60,059 nucleotides of DNA from Mycobacterium sp. GA-1841 (GCF_001954135.1 NZ_MBEQ01000053.1:1-60059); one strand, 5' to 3'. Positions 1 through 10,041 are shown, counted from the first letter of the stretch. The notes: generated from the letters alone by a model not told the origin. Made by a program: numbers and translations.

Positions 1-105
1 GCCGTTGTTTAAATGCCACCACGTTGCCACACACCCCCACCCAAAAATTCCCCGGGCCCCCCCCCGGTTTTGGGGCGCCCCCCCCCCCCCCCCCCCGGTG
101 GGGGC
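1..105. other. Low-complexity, probably corrupted contig end
   Basis: This stretch is made of homopolymer runs of C and G, including one C run of about twenty bases at roughly 76-96, with short A and T runs between. It interrupts a reading frame that is convincing immediately to its right. No mycobacterial coding or regulatory pattern is visible in it. The most likely explanation is poor base calling or consensus failure at a contig end rather than real genomic sequence. Confidence 0.75.
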
Positions 106-228
106 GCCGGCGCCGAACTCGCCACCATGTAGGAGGACGACAGGGTCACCGTGCCCGGCTTCGAGGTAGCTGGTGGTGAGACCGTCGACGTCAATGGTCT
201 TGCGGGTGAACGCACGGGCAGCCGTCAC
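1..228 (-). CDS. Alpha/beta hydrolase, N-terminal fragment (cut by contig end)
   Basis: Reading leftwards from a GTG at 228-226, the frame gives about 40 convincing residues. They contain VDGLTTSYLEAG followed by DPVVLLHGGEFGAGA, which is the first strand and the oxyanion-hole HGG motif of alpha/beta hydrolases, including C-C bond hydrolases that act after extradiol ring cleavage. The GTG overlaps the TGA of the upstream FMN reductase gene (GTGA), so it is the last visible gene of the long leftward operon. Sequence below about 106 is corrupted, so length, catalytic Ser and His, and true function are unknown. A ring-cleavage-product hydrolase is plausible from context only. Confidence 0.65.
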   Translation of the reverse strand, partial: MTAARAFTRKTIDVDGLTTSYLEAGHGDPVVLLHGGEFGAGAPTGGGGGGAPQNRGGARGIFGWGCVATWWHLNNG

Positions 229-803
229 TGCGCCGCTCCCGACCGCCCGAACGTCAGCAACTGTGTGGCCAACATGTCGAGTTGGCTGCGCACCGGCCCG
301 TCGGCCAATGCGCCCGACTCGTCCCAGATCTGGTCGGCGGAGTTGATCGCCACGCCCAGCGGGGTGGGCCAGGCCCGAAGCGCATGGCCGATGGAGCGCA
401 ACTGTCCCAGCGTGCCCACCGCCGCCTGCCAGCCATACGCGCAACTGATACACCCCCAGGGCGTGTTGTCCAGATAGACCCGCGGATCCTCCCGCAGGTC
501 CTCGATGTAGTCCAGCGCGTTTTTCACCAGACCGGAGATGGCGCCGTGATAGCCGGGCGAGCCGACCACCACCGCGTCGGCGTCGCGCAGCGCGGAGACG
601 AATTCGAGTGCGGCCGGCGTGCGCTCCAACGAATGCGGTGCATACATCGGCAGGTCGAGGTCGGGCCCGGCGAACATCCGGGTCCGACCACCTTGCCGCT
701 GCACTGATTCCAGGCAGTACCGCACGGCCCGCTCGGTCGACGAATTCGCACGCAGGGTGCCGCCGAGCCCGACGACGAAGGGCACTTTGTCAGTTGACGT
801 CAT
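225..803 (-). CDS. NADPH-dependent FMN reductase
   Basis: A 192-residue flavodoxin-like protein. The N-terminal GGTLRANSST segment (about residues 13-22) matches the phosphate-binding loop of the NADPH-dependent FMN reductase family. GSPGYHGAISGLVKNALDY (about 80-98) is the family's FMN-contacting loop. Proteins of this type reduce FMN with NAD(P)H and often supply FMNH2 to two-component monooxygenases. The luciferase-like gene three places upstream in the same operon is a natural client, but this pairing is inferred. The ATG at 803 is preceded by a GAGGAA ribosome site, and the gene starts 6 bases after the cyclase gene. Confidence 0.85.
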   Translation of the reverse strand: MTSTDKVPFVVGLGGTLRANSSTERAVRYCLESVQRQGGRTRMFAGPDLDLPMYAPHSLERTPAALEFVSALRDADAVVVGSPGYHGAISGLVKNALDYIEDLREDPRVYLDNTPWGCISCAYGWQAAVGTLGQLRSIGHALRAWPTPLGVAINSADQIWDESGALADGPVRSQLDMLATQLLTFGRSGAAQ

Positions 804-809
804 ACTTCC

Positions 810-1808
810 TCATTTGATCGCAATGGGATTCACCGGCGAGCCCACTGCTCCGGTGACCCGCAGCGGCGGGGCGACGAGCTGGAACTCATACACCCCGTCG
901 GCCGCACAGTCAGCCGCCAGGGCACCGAGATCCCAGTATTCGCCGAGCATCAGGCCCATGTCCCGCAGGCAGAGCATGTGCATCGGCAGGAATGTGCCCT
1001 CGACCCCGTTGCCCGGGTCGGGATCCTCGACCATCAGATTGTCGGCGGCCACGGCGGCCACCTGATGGTCGTGCAGCCACGACGCACAGTGCCAGTCCAG
1101 CCCGGACCCCGGCTCGGTGCCGTCCCCGCTCGTCAGAAACCTTGTCCACCAACCGGTATGCACCACCACGATGTCACCCGCGGTGATGTTCACCCCCTGC
1201 GCCTTCGCCACGTCGTCGAGCTCGCCCGGGGTGATCGGGTTGCCCGGTTCCAGGAACTGTTCGGCGCCGCGGTGACGGACCACATCCAGCAGCACGCCGC
1301 GGGAGGTGATGCCCTTGCCGTCCACCTTGTCGATGCCGCAGTGGAAGGCCCCGAAGCTGGTCACCGAATCGGCCGGGAAACCGTTGTAGAGCTTGTCCTC
1401 GTAATAGACGTGCGACAGCGCATCCCACTGCGTGGCGGCCTGCAGCGGCATCACGATCATGTCGTCGTTGAACCGAAACGGGTTGTCCACGAAGAACTCG
1501 CTGACCTGATGGGCCACCGAATTGCGCAGCCACTGCGGGCCGTACTGCGCCAACGTGTTGGCGTCCCCGCCGTCGACCGTCATCACATGCGTCGGGTTCT
1601 GCCGGAACTGGAACGCCCCCTGCGGCCCGGCCGAGCTGAAGTCACCGCCGAGCGCGAAGACCTTTCCCTGCTTGACCAGTGACGCCCCCTCGGCGACCTT
1701 GTCCGCGGTGATCAGGTTCAGCGTCCCGAGTTCGTCGTCGGAACCCCAGCGGCCCCAGTTGCGCACATCATCGGCGATCTTGCGGAAGTCGCTCATGGTC
1801 CCGGCCAC
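810..1808 (-). CDS. Cyclase-family (kynurenine formamidase-like) hydrolase
   Basis: A 332-residue member of the cyclase family (PF04199), which includes kynurenine formamidase and other metal-dependent hydrolases. The segment ATQWDALSHVYY resembles the family signature HxGTxxDxxxH. The Asp and second His are retained, but the first His position looks replaced, so metal binding may differ. GDIVVVHTGWW in the C-terminal half is also typical. The GTG start at 1808 has AGGAG six bases upstream; an ATG four codons later is possible but too far from that site. The gene begins 2 bases after the SDR stop. In this operon it may open a cyclic ketone or lactone, which is a guess from family and context. 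Confidence 0.75.
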   Translation of the reverse strand: MAGTMSDFRKIADDVRNWGRWGSDDELGTLNLITADKVAEGASLVKQGKVFALGGDFSSAGPQGAFQFRQNPTHVMTVDGGDANTLAQYGPQWLRNSVAHQVSEFFVDNPFRFNDDMIVMPLQAATQWDALSHVYYEDKLYNGFPADSVTSFGAFHCGIDKVDGKGITSRGVLLDVVRHRGAEQFLEPGNPITPGELDDVAKAQGVNITAGDIVVVHTGWWTRFLTSGDGTEPGSGLDWHCASWLHDHQVAAVAADNLMVEDPDPGNGVEGTFLPMHMLCLRDMGLMLGEYWDLGALAADCAADGVYEFQLVAPPLRVTGAVGSPVNPIAIK

Positions 1809-1810
1809 GT

Positions 1811-2644
1811 TCAGCTCCTCTGCTCGGTGTCGACTACAGCATTGAACAGATCGGCCTGCCGTTGGGCCAGAATGCCGCCATCGGCCCAGATCACCTGCCC
1901 GGTCACGTAACTGGCTGCCGCGCTGCCCAAAAAGACCAGCAGCGACGCCTGCTCGGCCGCTTCGGAATTACGGCCGAGCGGGGTGGTGAAGGAATCGAGG
2001 TACTGCTGTCCATAGGCCGAACGCAACTGGTCGAGAATCGGCGTATCGGTCACTCCGGGCGCGGTGCAGTTGATCCGGATTCCCCGCGCACCGAGTGCGC
2101 TGACGCGGCTCATCCCGTAGAGGATCATCGCCTCCTTGGACAACCGGTAGCCACCGTCGGCGAGCGCCTCGGGATGCTCGGCACACCACTGCAACCCCTC
2201 CTCGACCGACGCCGTCTTCACCAGGCCCGCTGTGACGGCGAGGTTGTCGCGGTAGCCCGAGGCCGCCAGCGAGGAGACCGAGGTGATCGATCCGCCGGAG
2301 ACGATGCGGTCTTCGACGGCCACGGTGAATTGCCGGGTGCCCAGGAAGTTGATCCGCACGACCAGCAGCGGATCGCCGATACCCGAGGACACCCCGGCCA
2401 CGTTGAACAGTGCGTCCACCGGTCCGTCGACGGCACCGGCGGCGCGGTCGACGGAATCCGGATCGGCCAGGTCCAATTCGATGAACGTATCGGGCAGGCG
2501 ATCGGGAGCCCGGAGGTCCAGACCGGTCACCCGGGCGCCGAGCTGACCCAGGGCACGGGTGACCTCGGCGCCGATGCCCGACCCGCAGCCGGTGACCACA
2601 ACGTGTTTACCGTCGTAGCGCACCAGCTCGCTCAGCAGGGCCAC
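1811..2644 (-). CDS. Short-chain dehydrogenase/reductase (SDR)
   Basis: A classical SDR of 277 residues. It has the NAD(P)-binding TGCGSGIGAEV near residue 17, LFNVAGVSSG in place of the usual NNAG segment, and RLSKEAM with an upstream Tyr forming the catalytic YxxSK element. The tail VTGQVIWADGG is typical. The GTG start at 2644 lies one base after the stop of the luciferase-like gene; the open frame continues far upstream, but that part is out-of-frame reading of the neighbour. It probably oxidises a secondary alcohol or 3-hydroxyacyl intermediate. The substrate is unknown. Confidence 0.85.
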   Translation of the reverse strand: MALLSELVRYDGKHVVVTGCGSGIGAEVTRALGQLGARVTGLDLRAPDRLPDTFIELDLADPDSVDRAAGAVDGPVDALFNVAGVSSGIGDPLLVVRINFLGTRQFTVAVEDRIVSGGSITSVSSLAASGYRDNLAVTAGLVKTASVEEGLQWCAEHPEALADGGYRLSKEAMILYGMSRVSALGARGIRINCTAPGVTDTPILDQLRSAYGQQYLDSFTTPLGRNSEAAEQASLLVFLGSAAASYVTGQVIWADGGILAQRQADLFNAVVDTEQRS

Positions 2645-2645
2645 G

Positions 2646-3953
2646 TCAGCCGGCAGATTCTCGGGACGCCTTCTCCGCCTGTGCCGCTTTGACCCGGCCT
2701 TCGTTGATCTCGGCCATCGCCTCGGGGATCTCACCGGCGGTGAACTTGTCGCGGCCGGTGGGCAGGCCACCGAAGGCGTAGGTCTCGTCGAACAGCGGAG
2801 CATCGGACGGACGGCGCCGGGATTCGACCTTCTCGATCACCGGCTCCAACCGCTTGGCCTTGTCCGCCACCGCTTTTGCATCCCGCTCGATGAACTCGGG
2901 CAGGACCTCTTTGCCCATGATCTCGATGGACTCCATCGTGCCCTCGTGGCTGCGCGGGTTGAGCAGCAAGATGATCTCGTCGACCCCACTGGCCTCATAG
3001 GCGCGCAGGAACTCGCGCACGGTGTCGGGCGAGCCGATGGCGCCGCGGCCGGGACCGTAGGCCAGTGTCGGATCCTCCTTGACGGCCTCCAGGTACCGCT
3101 CCCACACCTTGGTGCGGCCGGGGGTGTGCATCCCGGTCAGGTAGTAGTGCATGATCCCGAACGAGAAGAAGCCGCCGCCCTTGCCCAGGCGCTTCAGCGC
3201 CTCGTCGTCGGACTTGGCCACCATCATCGACAGGTCACCACCGATGGCCAGGATGTTGGGATTGATCGCCGGGGTGACGGGGGCGCCCTGCTCTTCGAAT
3301 TCCTTGTAGTAGCCCTCGACCCGCTCCTTGAGCGCTTCGGGCCCGGTGTAGGCGAAGCTCAAGGCACCGATCGCCTTCTGCGCAGCCATCTGCACCGACG
3401 ACGGACGGGTGCAGGCCACCCAGACCGGCGGGTGCGGCTTCTGCAGCGGCTTGGGGATCACATTGCGGGCCGGCATCTCGACATGCTCACCCTTGAAACC
3501 CGTGAACGGCGCCTCGGTCATACAGCGGATCGAAACCTCAAGGGCTTCTTCCCACATCGTGCGCTTGTCGGCCGGGTCGATGTCGAAGCCCCCCAGCTCG
3601 GCCACCGAGGAGCCCTCCCCCGTGCCGAATTCGACGCGCCCGTTGGACAGATGGTCCAGGGTGGCGACCCGCTCGGCGATGCGGGCGGGGTGGTTGATCG
3701 GCGGCGGCAGGTGCATGACACCGAAACCGAGGCGAATGTCCTTGGTGCGCTGGCTGGCCGCGGCCAGGAACATCTCCGGCGCAGTCGAGTGGCAGTACTC
3801 CTCGAGGAAGTGATGCTCGGTGAGCCAGACGGTGGAGAATCCGGCCTTGTCGGCAGCCTCCACCTCGGTCAGGCCGTGCTGGAACAGCTGATGTTCGTCG
3901 TCCTCCGACCACGGCCGGGGCAGCGGGAACTCGTAGAACAGCGAAATCTTCAT
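2646..3953 (-). CDS. Luciferase-like (LLM) flavin-dependent monooxygenase
   Basis: A 435-residue luciferase-like protein with the TIM-barrel pattern of bacterial luciferase alpha chains: [15 protein letters not shown] at the N-terminus, WLTEHHF at about 43-49, and GFGVMHLPPPINHPARIAERVATLD. Family members use FMNH2 or F420. The close match to alkanal-monooxygenase-like proteins and the FMN reductase in the same operon favour a two-component FMNH2 monooxygenase. The last ~80 residues form a charged extension not needed for the barrel. The ATG overlaps the upstream stop (ATGA) and follows an AGGAGG ribosome site, so translation is tightly coupled to the KstD-like gene. Confidence 0.85.
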   Translation of the reverse strand: MKISLFYEFPLPRPWSEDDEHQLFQHGLTEVEAADKAGFSTVWLTEHHFLEEYCHSTAPEMFLAAASQRTKDIRLGFGVMHLPPPINHPARIAERVATLDHLSNGRVEFGTGEGSSVAELGGFDIDPADKRTMWEEALEVSIRCMTEAPFTGFKGEHVEMPARNVIPKPLQKPHPPVWVACTRPSSVQMAAQKAIGALSFAYTGPEALKERVEGYYKEFEEQGAPVTPAINPNILAIGGDLSMMVAKSDDEALKRLGKGGGFFSFGIMHYYLTGMHTPGRTKVWERYLEAVKEDPTLAYGPGRGAIGSPDTVREFLRAYEASGVDEIILLLNPRSHEGTMESIEIMGKEVLPEFIERDAKAVADKAKRLEPVIEKVESRRRPSDAPLFDETYAFGGLPTGRDKFTAGEIPEAMAEINEGRVKAAQAEKASRESAG

Positions 3954-5713
3954 CGGTTTCCTCCTGAGGGGTTGCTGACGGTGTCCTGGACGTGTTGGGT
4001 GTCGGCGGTCTGACCGGCGATGTGGCGGGCTGCCACGTACCCGAATGTCATGGCCGGGCCGATCGTGGCCCCGGCACCGGCATAGCTGCGGCCCAGCACC
4101 GCTGCCGAGACGTTGCCCACCGCATAGAGCCCACTGATCACGGTTTCGTCGGCGCGCAGTACCCGGGCCTGCTCATCGGTGCGCAGGCCGCCTGACGTAC
4201 CGAGATCGCCGAGAATGATCTGGAACGCGTAGTACGGCGGCTTGCCGAGCGGACGCAGGTTGGGATTCGGCAAAGTCGGGTCGCCGTAATAGTTGTCGTA
4301 CGCACTGTCGCCGCGGTTGAAGTCGTCATCGTGGCCGGCGTGCGCCAACTGGTTGAACCGTTCGGCCGTGGACTGCAGATTCTGCGCCGGTACGCCGATC
4401 TTTCCGGCCAGCTCCTCCCAGCTGTGCGCCTCGACCACGACACCGGAATCCAGCCAGGCCGCAGGCACTTTGCGGCCGGTGGGGACCGGCGCGAACGGAA
4501 TCTTCGGGATGGGCAGGTGCCCGGCCACCACGTAGCGGTGGAACGAGTCGATGTCGGTGATCAGCCAGCACGGGATGTGAGTGGTGCCCGATTGCTGACC
4601 TTCGATCATGGCGTGCGCAAAATCCATGTACGGGGCGGCCTCGTTGATGAACCGCTTACCGTCCCCGTTGACCACGAACTGTGAGGGCATCATGCGCTCG
4701 TTGAGCATGAACTGCAGCCGGCCGTCGGGCCAGCAGATCGCCGGGAACCACCACGCCTCGTCGAGCAATTCGGTGGCACCGCCGGCCTTTTCGCCGGCTC
4801 GGATACCGTCACCGGTGGCCGCCGGGTTGCCGAAACTCCAGTCCTTCTCCAGCACCGGCAGGTGCTCCTTGCGCCATGCCATGTCATGGTCGAAGCCGCC
4901 GGAGGCCAGGATCACACCGCCGGTGGCCCGGACTCTGACCGGACGCCCGCCCTTTTCGACGACCGCGCCGATCACTGCCCCGTCGGGATCGGTGATCAGA
5001 GAGGTCATCGGGGCATCCAGCCACAGCGGGATGTCATGTTGCTTGAGCGCCAGCCGCATCCGGGCCGCCAGGGACTGGCCGATGGCCGCCATCCGGTCAC
5101 CGAACACCCGGGCCCGCACCATCCGCCAGATCAGTTTCAGCAGCACTGCCTTGCCGCGCCAGTTCTGCCTGACCTGGTAAAAGAGCCGAAGGTCCTTGGG
5201 CGCGAACCAGATGCCCTTGGGCGCCAAGGCCAGCGGGGCGAGCAGTTCCTGTTCGTGCTCGCCGAGCTTGCGCAGGTCGATGGCCGGGACATTGATCGTG
5301 CTGCCTTGCGGGGAACCACCGGGCAGTTCGGGATAGTAGTCGGCATAGCCGGGCTTCCAGACGAACTCGAACCAATCGCTGTTGCGCTCGAGAAAGTCCA
5401 TCATCTCCGGAGCGGCCTCGACGTACTTGCGTAACCGAGCGTCGCTGACGGTGCCCTCGGTGATCTGCTTGAGGTAGTCGAACACCCCGTCCGGGGACGG
5501 CACATAACCGGCCCGACGCTGCGACGGTGCCCCGGGCACCCAGATCCCACCGCCCGACAGGGCGGTGGAACCCCCGAAGTGAGAGGACTTTTCGACCACG
5601 AGCGTATCGAGCCCCGCCGCGTCGGCGGTCAGCGCGGCGGTCATCCCGCCGCCTCCGGAACCGACGACGAGCACGTCGACCGTTACGTCAAACGTCTTGG
5701 TGTCTGAGGTCAT
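3950..5713 (-). CDS. FAD-binding dehydrogenase, 3-ketosteroid delta1-dehydrogenase-like
   Basis: A 587-residue flavoprotein of the fumarate reductase/KstD family. [17 protein letters not shown] at the N-terminus is the FAD dinucleotide-binding loop, followed by [14 protein letters not shown]. Near the end [15 protein letters not shown] matches the KstD active-site segment, where Tyr and Gly (Y487 and G491 in the Rhodococcus enzyme) position the substrate ketone. Such enzymes remove hydrogens next to a ring ketone and can push the ring toward a phenol. The ATG at 5713 overlaps the mhpB-like stop; the frame stays open upstream but that part is antisense noise over the neighbour. Substrate is likely a cyclic ketone, not necessarily a steroid. 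Confidence 0.85.
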   Translation of the reverse strand: MTSDTKTFDVTVDVLVVGSGGGGMTAALTADAAGLDTLVVEKSSHFGGSTALSGGGIWVPGAPSQRRAGYVPSPDGVFDYLKQITEGTVSDARLRKYVEAAPEMMDFLERNSDWFEFVWKPGYADYYPELPGGSPQGSTINVPAIDLRKLGEHEQELLAPLALAPKGIWFAPKDLRLFYQVRQNWRGKAVLLKLIWRMVRARVFGDRMAAIGQSLAARMRLALKQHDIPLWLDAPMTSLITDPDGAVIGAVVEKGGRPVRVRATGGVILASGGFDHDMAWRKEHLPVLEKDWSFGNPAATGDGIRAGEKAGGATELLDEAWWFPAICWPDGRLQFMLNERMMPSQFVVNGDGKRFINEAAPYMDFAHAMIEGQQSGTTHIPCWLITDIDSFHRYVVAGHLPIPKIPFAPVPTGRKVPAAWLDSGVVVEAHSWEELAGKIGVPAQNLQSTAERFNQLAHAGHDDDFNRGDSAYDNYYGDPTLPNPNLRPLGKPPYYAFQIILGDLGTSGGLRTDEQARVLRADETVISGLYAVGNVSAAVLGRSYAGAGATIGPAMTFGYVAARHIAGQTADTQHVQDTVSNPSGGNR

Positions 5714-6654
5714 CCTGCGTTTCCTACCGCCGTCCTGATTGCGAATCCTGCGATCAATTCCGGTGCCGCCCGGTAGAAGTGGTTTCCGGTCCGGTACGGC
5801 CCGTTGGCTGCGAGTGCCGCGAAGGCGGCCACCCAGGTCCGGATTTCGTGGGCCGAATTGCCCCCTTCGCCGGCGATGAAGCTGTTGGACCAGCCATCCA
5901 GGTCGGTCAACCGGCCTTCGTCGAAGATCTCCAGCAGCCCCTGGTCCCACTCGGGGTTCAGCGGCCGCAACGAACTCTCGCCGTGGGCGAAGTCGCGTGC
6001 AGCCTGGCTCACCGCGGTCTGGCGGGCCATCCGTTGCTCGCTGGTCATCGGGACGCCGTGCACGATGCGGTCCAGCGCGGCCGGCGGCGCCGTGGCTAAC
6101 GTCGGCACCGGTGGATCGTGCGACAGGCCACCGGAACCCAGTACCAATACCCGTTTGTCGAGCGTGGCCAGATAGGCGCCGACGGCTGCGCCGAGCGCGC
6201 GGGATCGCGACAGCGGACCGAGTGGGGTGGCCACCGAGTTGATGAAGATCGGCACGATCGGGCGCGCGGTCGCCGCGCCGAACAGTTCCTGCAACGGCTG
6301 CACGGTGCCGTGGTCGACATCCATGCTCGTCGAGATCGCGATGTCGACCCCGCTCTCCCACACCGCCTCAGCGCATTGCTGGGCGATGTCACCGGCGACG
6401 TCGAGCGCGCCTTCATATGTCCCGTAATCGCCGACCCCGGTCGCGGCGGTGCCGATGCAGAACGGCGGCATCAGCCGGTAGAAGAACCCGTTGTAGTGAT
6501 CGGGCGAGAAGGTGACCACCAGCTCGGGGTCATAGTCGGCAACAAACTTGCGAGCACTGGCGACCGCTGCTGCGATCTCATCGAGGAGGTCAGCCGACGG
6601 TCCCGGAAGATTCAGCAGTGGGCTGTGGGACATACAGCACAGGGCTACTGGCAC
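5710..6654 (-). CDS. mhpB: 2,3-dihydroxyphenylpropionate 1,2-dioxygenase-like extradiol dioxygenase
   Basis: A 314-residue class III (LigB-type) extradiol dioxygenase that aligns along its length with E. coli MhpB. Shared segments are [38 protein letters not shown] (catalytic His about 116) and [12 protein letters not shown] (His about 180). [14 protein letters not shown] in MhpB is here [14 protein letters not shown]. MhpB cleaves catechols meta to the hydroxyls using Fe(II). The GTG start at 6654 lies inside the 3' end of the hydroxylase gene and is preceded by GGAGGA at correct spacing. Activity on a catechol is likely; the ring side chain may differ from phenylpropionate. Confidence 0.9.
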   Translation of the reverse strand: MPVALCCMSHSPLLNLPGPSADLLDEIAAAVASARKFVADYDPELVVTFSPDHYNGFFYRLMPPFCIGTAATGVGDYGTYEGALDVAGDIAQQCAEAVWESGVDIAISTSMDVDHGTVQPLQELFGAATARPIVPIFINSVATPLGPLSRSRALGAAVGAYLATLDKRVLVLGSGGLSHDPPVPTLATAPPAALDRIVHGVPMTSEQRMARQTAVSQAARDFAHGESSLRPLNPEWDQGLLEIFDEGRLTDLDGWSNSFIAGEGGNSAHEIRTWVAAFAALAANGPYRTGNHFYRAAPELIAGFAIRTAVGNAG

Positions 6655-8263
6655 CGTTCACTCCTCCCTCCACGTGCAGAACGTCGAACAGCGCGGCACT
6701 GAGTTCAGGGGCGCGCTGGGCGATGTCGGCCCCGGCGATGCACCGGTCCGGCCGCAGCACCAGTACCGATTCGGTGTGCACGTCGAACCAGGATTTGAGC
6801 GCGCCCGTGCGGTCGCCGACGATGACCACGTCCTCGCTGTCGGGGTCGTGTCCGGTCCAGAACAACTGGGTCTGCGGGCGGGCGGCGATGAACCTCGCGC
6901 CCAACGCTTTCCACCGCTGGAACGTCTCCTCACCCAGTAGCGCGCGGGGATTGTTGTTCCAGCACAGCACCGCGAAGTTCAGCCCGATCACGTCGTCGAG
7001 CAACACATCGGACTGCTCACGGGTATCCACCCGCGGCTGGATGAACAACGTACCCGCGGGCGAGGCCGCCGTCGGCGGTGTCGGGTGGTAGACCGCACCC
7101 TGGTCGTACCGCGGCATGGGCTTGAACCGCATCTCCAGCACATATCGCTTGAGCGCCGGCACCACCGAGGCACCGCGAATGAGCTTGTCGCGCAATACCG
7201 CGATTCTGCGGTTGGTCGGCGAGATGACCCGACCCACCAAAGTGGACAGATCGATCATCGCCCGGGCGTGCTTGCGCCGCTCGGTGTCGTAGCTGTCGAG
7301 CAGGGCGTCACCGGCCTGGCCGTTGATCACGGCAGCCAGCTTCCAGCCGAGATTGGCCGCATCCCGGATTCCGCTGTTGTAACCCTGGCCCTGCCACACC
7401 GGCATCAGGTGCGCCGCGTCACCGGCCAGGAGGAACCGGCCCCTGCGGAAGTTGCCGGCGATGCGGGAATGGTGGGTATAGACCCGGCGGCGGATGACGT
7501 CCACCTTGTCCGGATAGGGCACGAACGGAGCCAACAGACGAGCGACGAATGCGGGATCTTCGGCCTGCTCGTCGGTTTCGTCAGCATGGATCATGAACTC
7601 GAACCGCCGTATTCCGTGCGCGATCGAGATGGAGGCGTACGGCCGGTCGGGATCGGCACCGACCTCGCTGTTGGGATGACCGAGCGGGTCGTTGGCCAGA
7701 TCGACGACCACCCAGCGGGTGGCCGAGGTGGTGCCGTCGAACGACACCCCCATGATGCGGCGGGTGGCACTGCGGCCGCCGTCGCACCCGACGACGTACC
7801 GGGCCTGCACCGCAGGCACGTCCGGACCGAACTCGACCCTCACGCCGTCGACGGTCTCGGCGGCCGACTCCATCCGCCGTCCCCACGCCACCTGCACATG
7901 CTCGAACCGGTCCAGGCCGACCAGCAGTTGCGCGTCGACCAGCGGTTGGACGAACCCGTTGCGCTTGGGCCAGCCGAATCGCGCGTCCGGAGGCGCCATC
8001 TCCGCCAGCAGCCGGCGATTGCCGTCGTAGAACCGCAGGATCTGGTTGGGCACGGTGTGCGGCAGGATGGCCTCCACCAATCCGATGGACTGGAAGGTAC
8101 GCAGCGACTCGTCGTCGAGACCGACCCCGCGCGGGTAGTCGATCAGGGAGTCACGCTCCTCCACCACCAGAGTCCGAACACCTTGAATGCCAAGGATGTT
8201 GGCCAGGGTCAGCCCGACCGGACCGGCCCCGACGATGAGGACGTCGACCTGTTGGTCGGTCAC
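6590..8263 (-). CDS. mhpA: MhpA-like FAD-dependent aromatic hydroxylase
   Basis: A 557-residue group A flavin monooxygenase like 3-(3-hydroxyphenyl)propionate hydroxylase. [20 protein letters not shown] binds the FAD ADP moiety, [11 protein letters not shown] is the DG motif and [19 protein letters not shown] is the GD motif. These enzymes ortho-hydroxylate phenols to catechols with NAD(P)H and O2, making the substrate for the following dioxygenase. The GTG start overlaps the hydrolase stop (GTGA). Its last 65 bases overlap the start of the dioxygenase gene in another frame, and both N- and C-termini look natural. Substrate specificity cannot be read from sequence. Confidence 0.87.
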   Translation of the reverse strand: MTDQQVDVLIVGAGPVGLTLANILGIQGVRTLVVEERDSLIDYPRGVGLDDESLRTFQSIGLVEAILPHTVPNQILRFYDGNRRLLAEMAPPDARFGWPKRNGFVQPLVDAQLLVGLDRFEHVQVAWGRRMESAAETVDGVRVEFGPDVPAVQARYVVGCDGGRSATRRIMGVSFDGTTSATRWVVVDLANDPLGHPNSEVGADPDRPYASISIAHGIRRFEFMIHADETDEQAEDPAFVARLLAPFVPYPDKVDVIRRRVYTHHSRIAGNFRRGRFLLAGDAAHLMPVWQGQGYNSGIRDAANLGWKLAAVINGQAGDALLDSYDTERRKHARAMIDLSTLVGRVISPTNRRIAVLRDKLIRGASVVPALKRYVLEMRFKPMPRYDQGAVYHPTPPTAASPAGTLFIQPRVDTREQSDVLLDDVIGLNFAVLCWNNNPRALLGEETFQRWKALGARFIAARPQTQLFWTGHDPDSEDVVIVGDRTGALKSWFDVHTESVLVLRPDRCIAGADIAQRAPELSAALFDVLHVEGGVNGASSPVLYVPQPTAESSGTVG

Positions 8264-9171
8264 GAGACGCGCCCCAGCAGGAAGTCCAGATGCAACCGGT
8301 TGAACGTCTCGGGATCCTCGTACTGCGGCCAGTGCCCGCAATCGGGCATCACCTCGAACCGGGCACCCGGGATCATCGAAGCGATGCGGCGGCCCTCACT
8401 GACGTCGGCGGTCGGATCGTCACTGGTCCACAACACCAGGGTGGGCGCAGTGATCGAGCCGTATTCCTTCTCCCCCAGCAGGTTCCGGGCCCGGATCTCC
8501 GGGTCCTGCAGCGCCATGATGTCGCTCATCGCGGCGACGAAGCCGGGCTGGCGGTACACAGCCTGCCGACTGGCCACGATGTCGTCGTAATCCTTTGTCT
8601 TGTCGGCCATCAACCATTTGATGCGGGCCTGCACGGTGTCCCACGTCGGGTTCTCCGCAGCCGCCATCGACAGCGTGATGATCCGTTTCATCACCTCGGG
8701 GTCGGCCTGTGAACCACCGGCGGTGTTGAGCACCAACTTTTCGACACGGTCGGGATGATCGGCGGCGGCCCGCGCGGCCACCCACCCTCCCAACGACTCG
8801 CCCGAGATGTGGGCGCTCTGCGCACCGATCGTGTCGAGAAAACCGATCAGGTGATCGACGTAGTGCGCCACCTCCAACGGGTGTCCGGGCTTGTCGGTGT
8901 AACCGTGTCCGAGCATGTCGATCGACCACGTCGAGAAGTGCTCGGCATGCGATTCCAGGTTGCGCACATACGCCTCGGCATGACCGCCCGACCCGTGCAG
9001 TAGAACCAGCACAGGCAGTTTCGAGTCGCCGGCATGCAGATAACGGGTCCGAACGCCACCCACATCGAGGTAGCCCTGCGAGAACGCCACGCCCTGCAGA
9101 TCGCTCCAGACGCTCTCGTGCTCGGTGGCCGAAACGGAACCGGATGCCGGCCCGGCGGCAGTGCTGGTCAT
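8260..9171 (-). CDS. Alpha/beta hydrolase, MhpC/HsaD-like C-C hydrolase
   Basis: A 303-residue alpha/beta hydrolase. [10 protein letters not shown] supplies the oxyanion hole, GESLGGW carries the nucleophilic Ser (about 126), TSDDPTAD the acidic residue and DCGHWPQYE the catalytic His. The layout matches MhpC and HsaD, which hydrolyse the C-C bond in the product of extradiol ring cleavage. The ATG at 9171 with GAGAGGGG upstream is preferred over in-frame starts reaching 9252, which would run across the promoter and operator. It is the first gene of the leftward operon and is coupled to the hydroxylase. Confidence 0.82.
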   Translation of the reverse strand: MTSTAAGPASGSVSATEHESVWSDLQGVAFSQGYLDVGGVRTRYLHAGDSKLPVLVLLHGSGGHAEAYVRNLESHAEHFSTWSIDMLGHGYTDKPGHPLEVAHYVDHLIGFLDTIGAQSAHISGESLGGWVAARAAADHPDRVEKLVLNTAGGSQADPEVMKRIITLSMAAAENPTWDTVQARIKWLMADKTKDYDDIVASRQAVYRQPGFVAAMSDIMALQDPEIRARNLLGEKEYGSITAPTLVLWTSDDPTADVSEGRRIASMIPGARFEVMPDCGHWPQYEDPETFNRLHLDFLLGRVS

Positions 9172-9192
9172 GATCCCCTCTCCGGAGGTTGC

Positions 9193-9207
9193 GAGAATGA
9201 TGTTCTC
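9193..9207. promoter_or_regulatory. Island operator copy 1 in divergent promoter
   Basis: GAGAATGATGTTCTC is a 6-3-6 inverted repeat with one mismatched arm position. It sits in the 130-base spacer (9172-9301) between the leftward ring-cleavage operon and the rightward IclR regulator gene. Perfect or partial copies occur in the other divergent spacers of the island. Placement beside the regulator gene fits autoregulation and divergent control. Confidence 0.7.
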
Positions 9208-9301
9208 CGAATTTGTAAGCACTTTGCTCATATAGCGCACATCGACGTGCATTATTATCAGAGCATCACTCTCGCGGTTCTATCTGTCAAGGAGGGGCGC
9301 G

Positions 9302-10027
9302 ATGCCGGCCAAGGCAAGCCAGCCGCAGGACCCATCGAAGACCGACGGCACCCCCACCGGGGCGCCGGGTTCGCAGACGTTGGCGCGCGGCCTGAGCGCG
9401 CTGGCGGCCATCGCCGCGGCGCCGACCGGGCTCACCGTGCAGCAGGTCGCCGACCACGTCGGGGCCCACCGAACGATCGCCTACCGGTTGCTCGCCACGC
9501 TGAGCCAATTTCGTTACGTGACAAAGGGCGAGGATGGCCGCTACCGGCCGGGCGCCGGGTTGGCCGCGCTCGGCTCGTCTTTCGACAACAACATGCGCCA
9601 ACTCAGCGTCCCGACCCTGCGCGCGCTCGCCGACGAGCTCGGCAGCACGGTGTCGCTGCTGGTGGCCGAGGGTGACCAGCAGGTCGCCGTCGCGGTCATC
9701 GTCCCGACCCAGGTGTTCTACCAACTGTCCTTCCACGAGGGCAGCCGCCACCCCCTCGACCGCGGCGCGGCCGGCGTGGCGTTGCTGGCGAGCATGCCGC
9801 CGCGGCCCGGCGAACGGGAACTGGTCCACCAGACCCGTGAACAGGGCTGGGTGATCACCCACGGCGAGATCGAACCGAACACCTACGGCTTGGCGGTACC
9901 GGTGCGGCGGCGTCCGCCGTCGCCGCCCACCTGCATCAACCTCATCTCCCACCGTGAAGACGTCGTGCGCAGCGGCAAGGACGCAGTGGTCCGCGCCGCA
10001 AAAGAACTATCGGCGATCCTGTACTGA
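9302..10027 (+). CDS. IclR-family transcriptional regulator
   Basis: A 241-residue IclR-type protein. After a polar ~25-residue leader comes a winged helix-turn-helix (about 27-80: LARGLSALAAIAAAPTG, then VQQVADHVGAHRTIAYRLL). The effector domain follows (about 90-240), with GSTVSLLVAEGD and RHPLDRGAAGVALLA typical of the family. IclR proteins bind small acids or aromatic metabolites and control catabolic operons from ~15-base palindromes. This is the only regulator gene within the island and lies beside an operator copy. The ATG follows an AAGGAGG site. Its control of all four divergent promoters is an inference. Confidence 0.87.
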   Translation: MPAKASQPQDPSKTDGTPTGAPGSQTLARGLSALAAIAAAPTGLTVQQVADHVGAHRTIAYRLLATLSQFRYVTKGEDGRYRPGAGLAALGSSFDNNMRQLSVPTLRALADELGSTVSLLVAEGDQQVAVAVIVPTQVFYQLSFHEGSRHPLDRGAAGVALLASMPPRPGERELVHQTREQGWVITHGEIEPNTYGLAVPVRRRPPSPPTCINLISHREDVVRSGKDAVVRAAKELSAILY

Positions 10028-10041
10028 AAGGGCTTGAACCA

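Noticed and set aside
5714..6361. An apparent 216-codon N-terminal extension of the KstD-like protein
   Set aside because: The extension is out-of-frame reading over the mhpB-like gene; the FAD loop begins just after the ATG at 5713.
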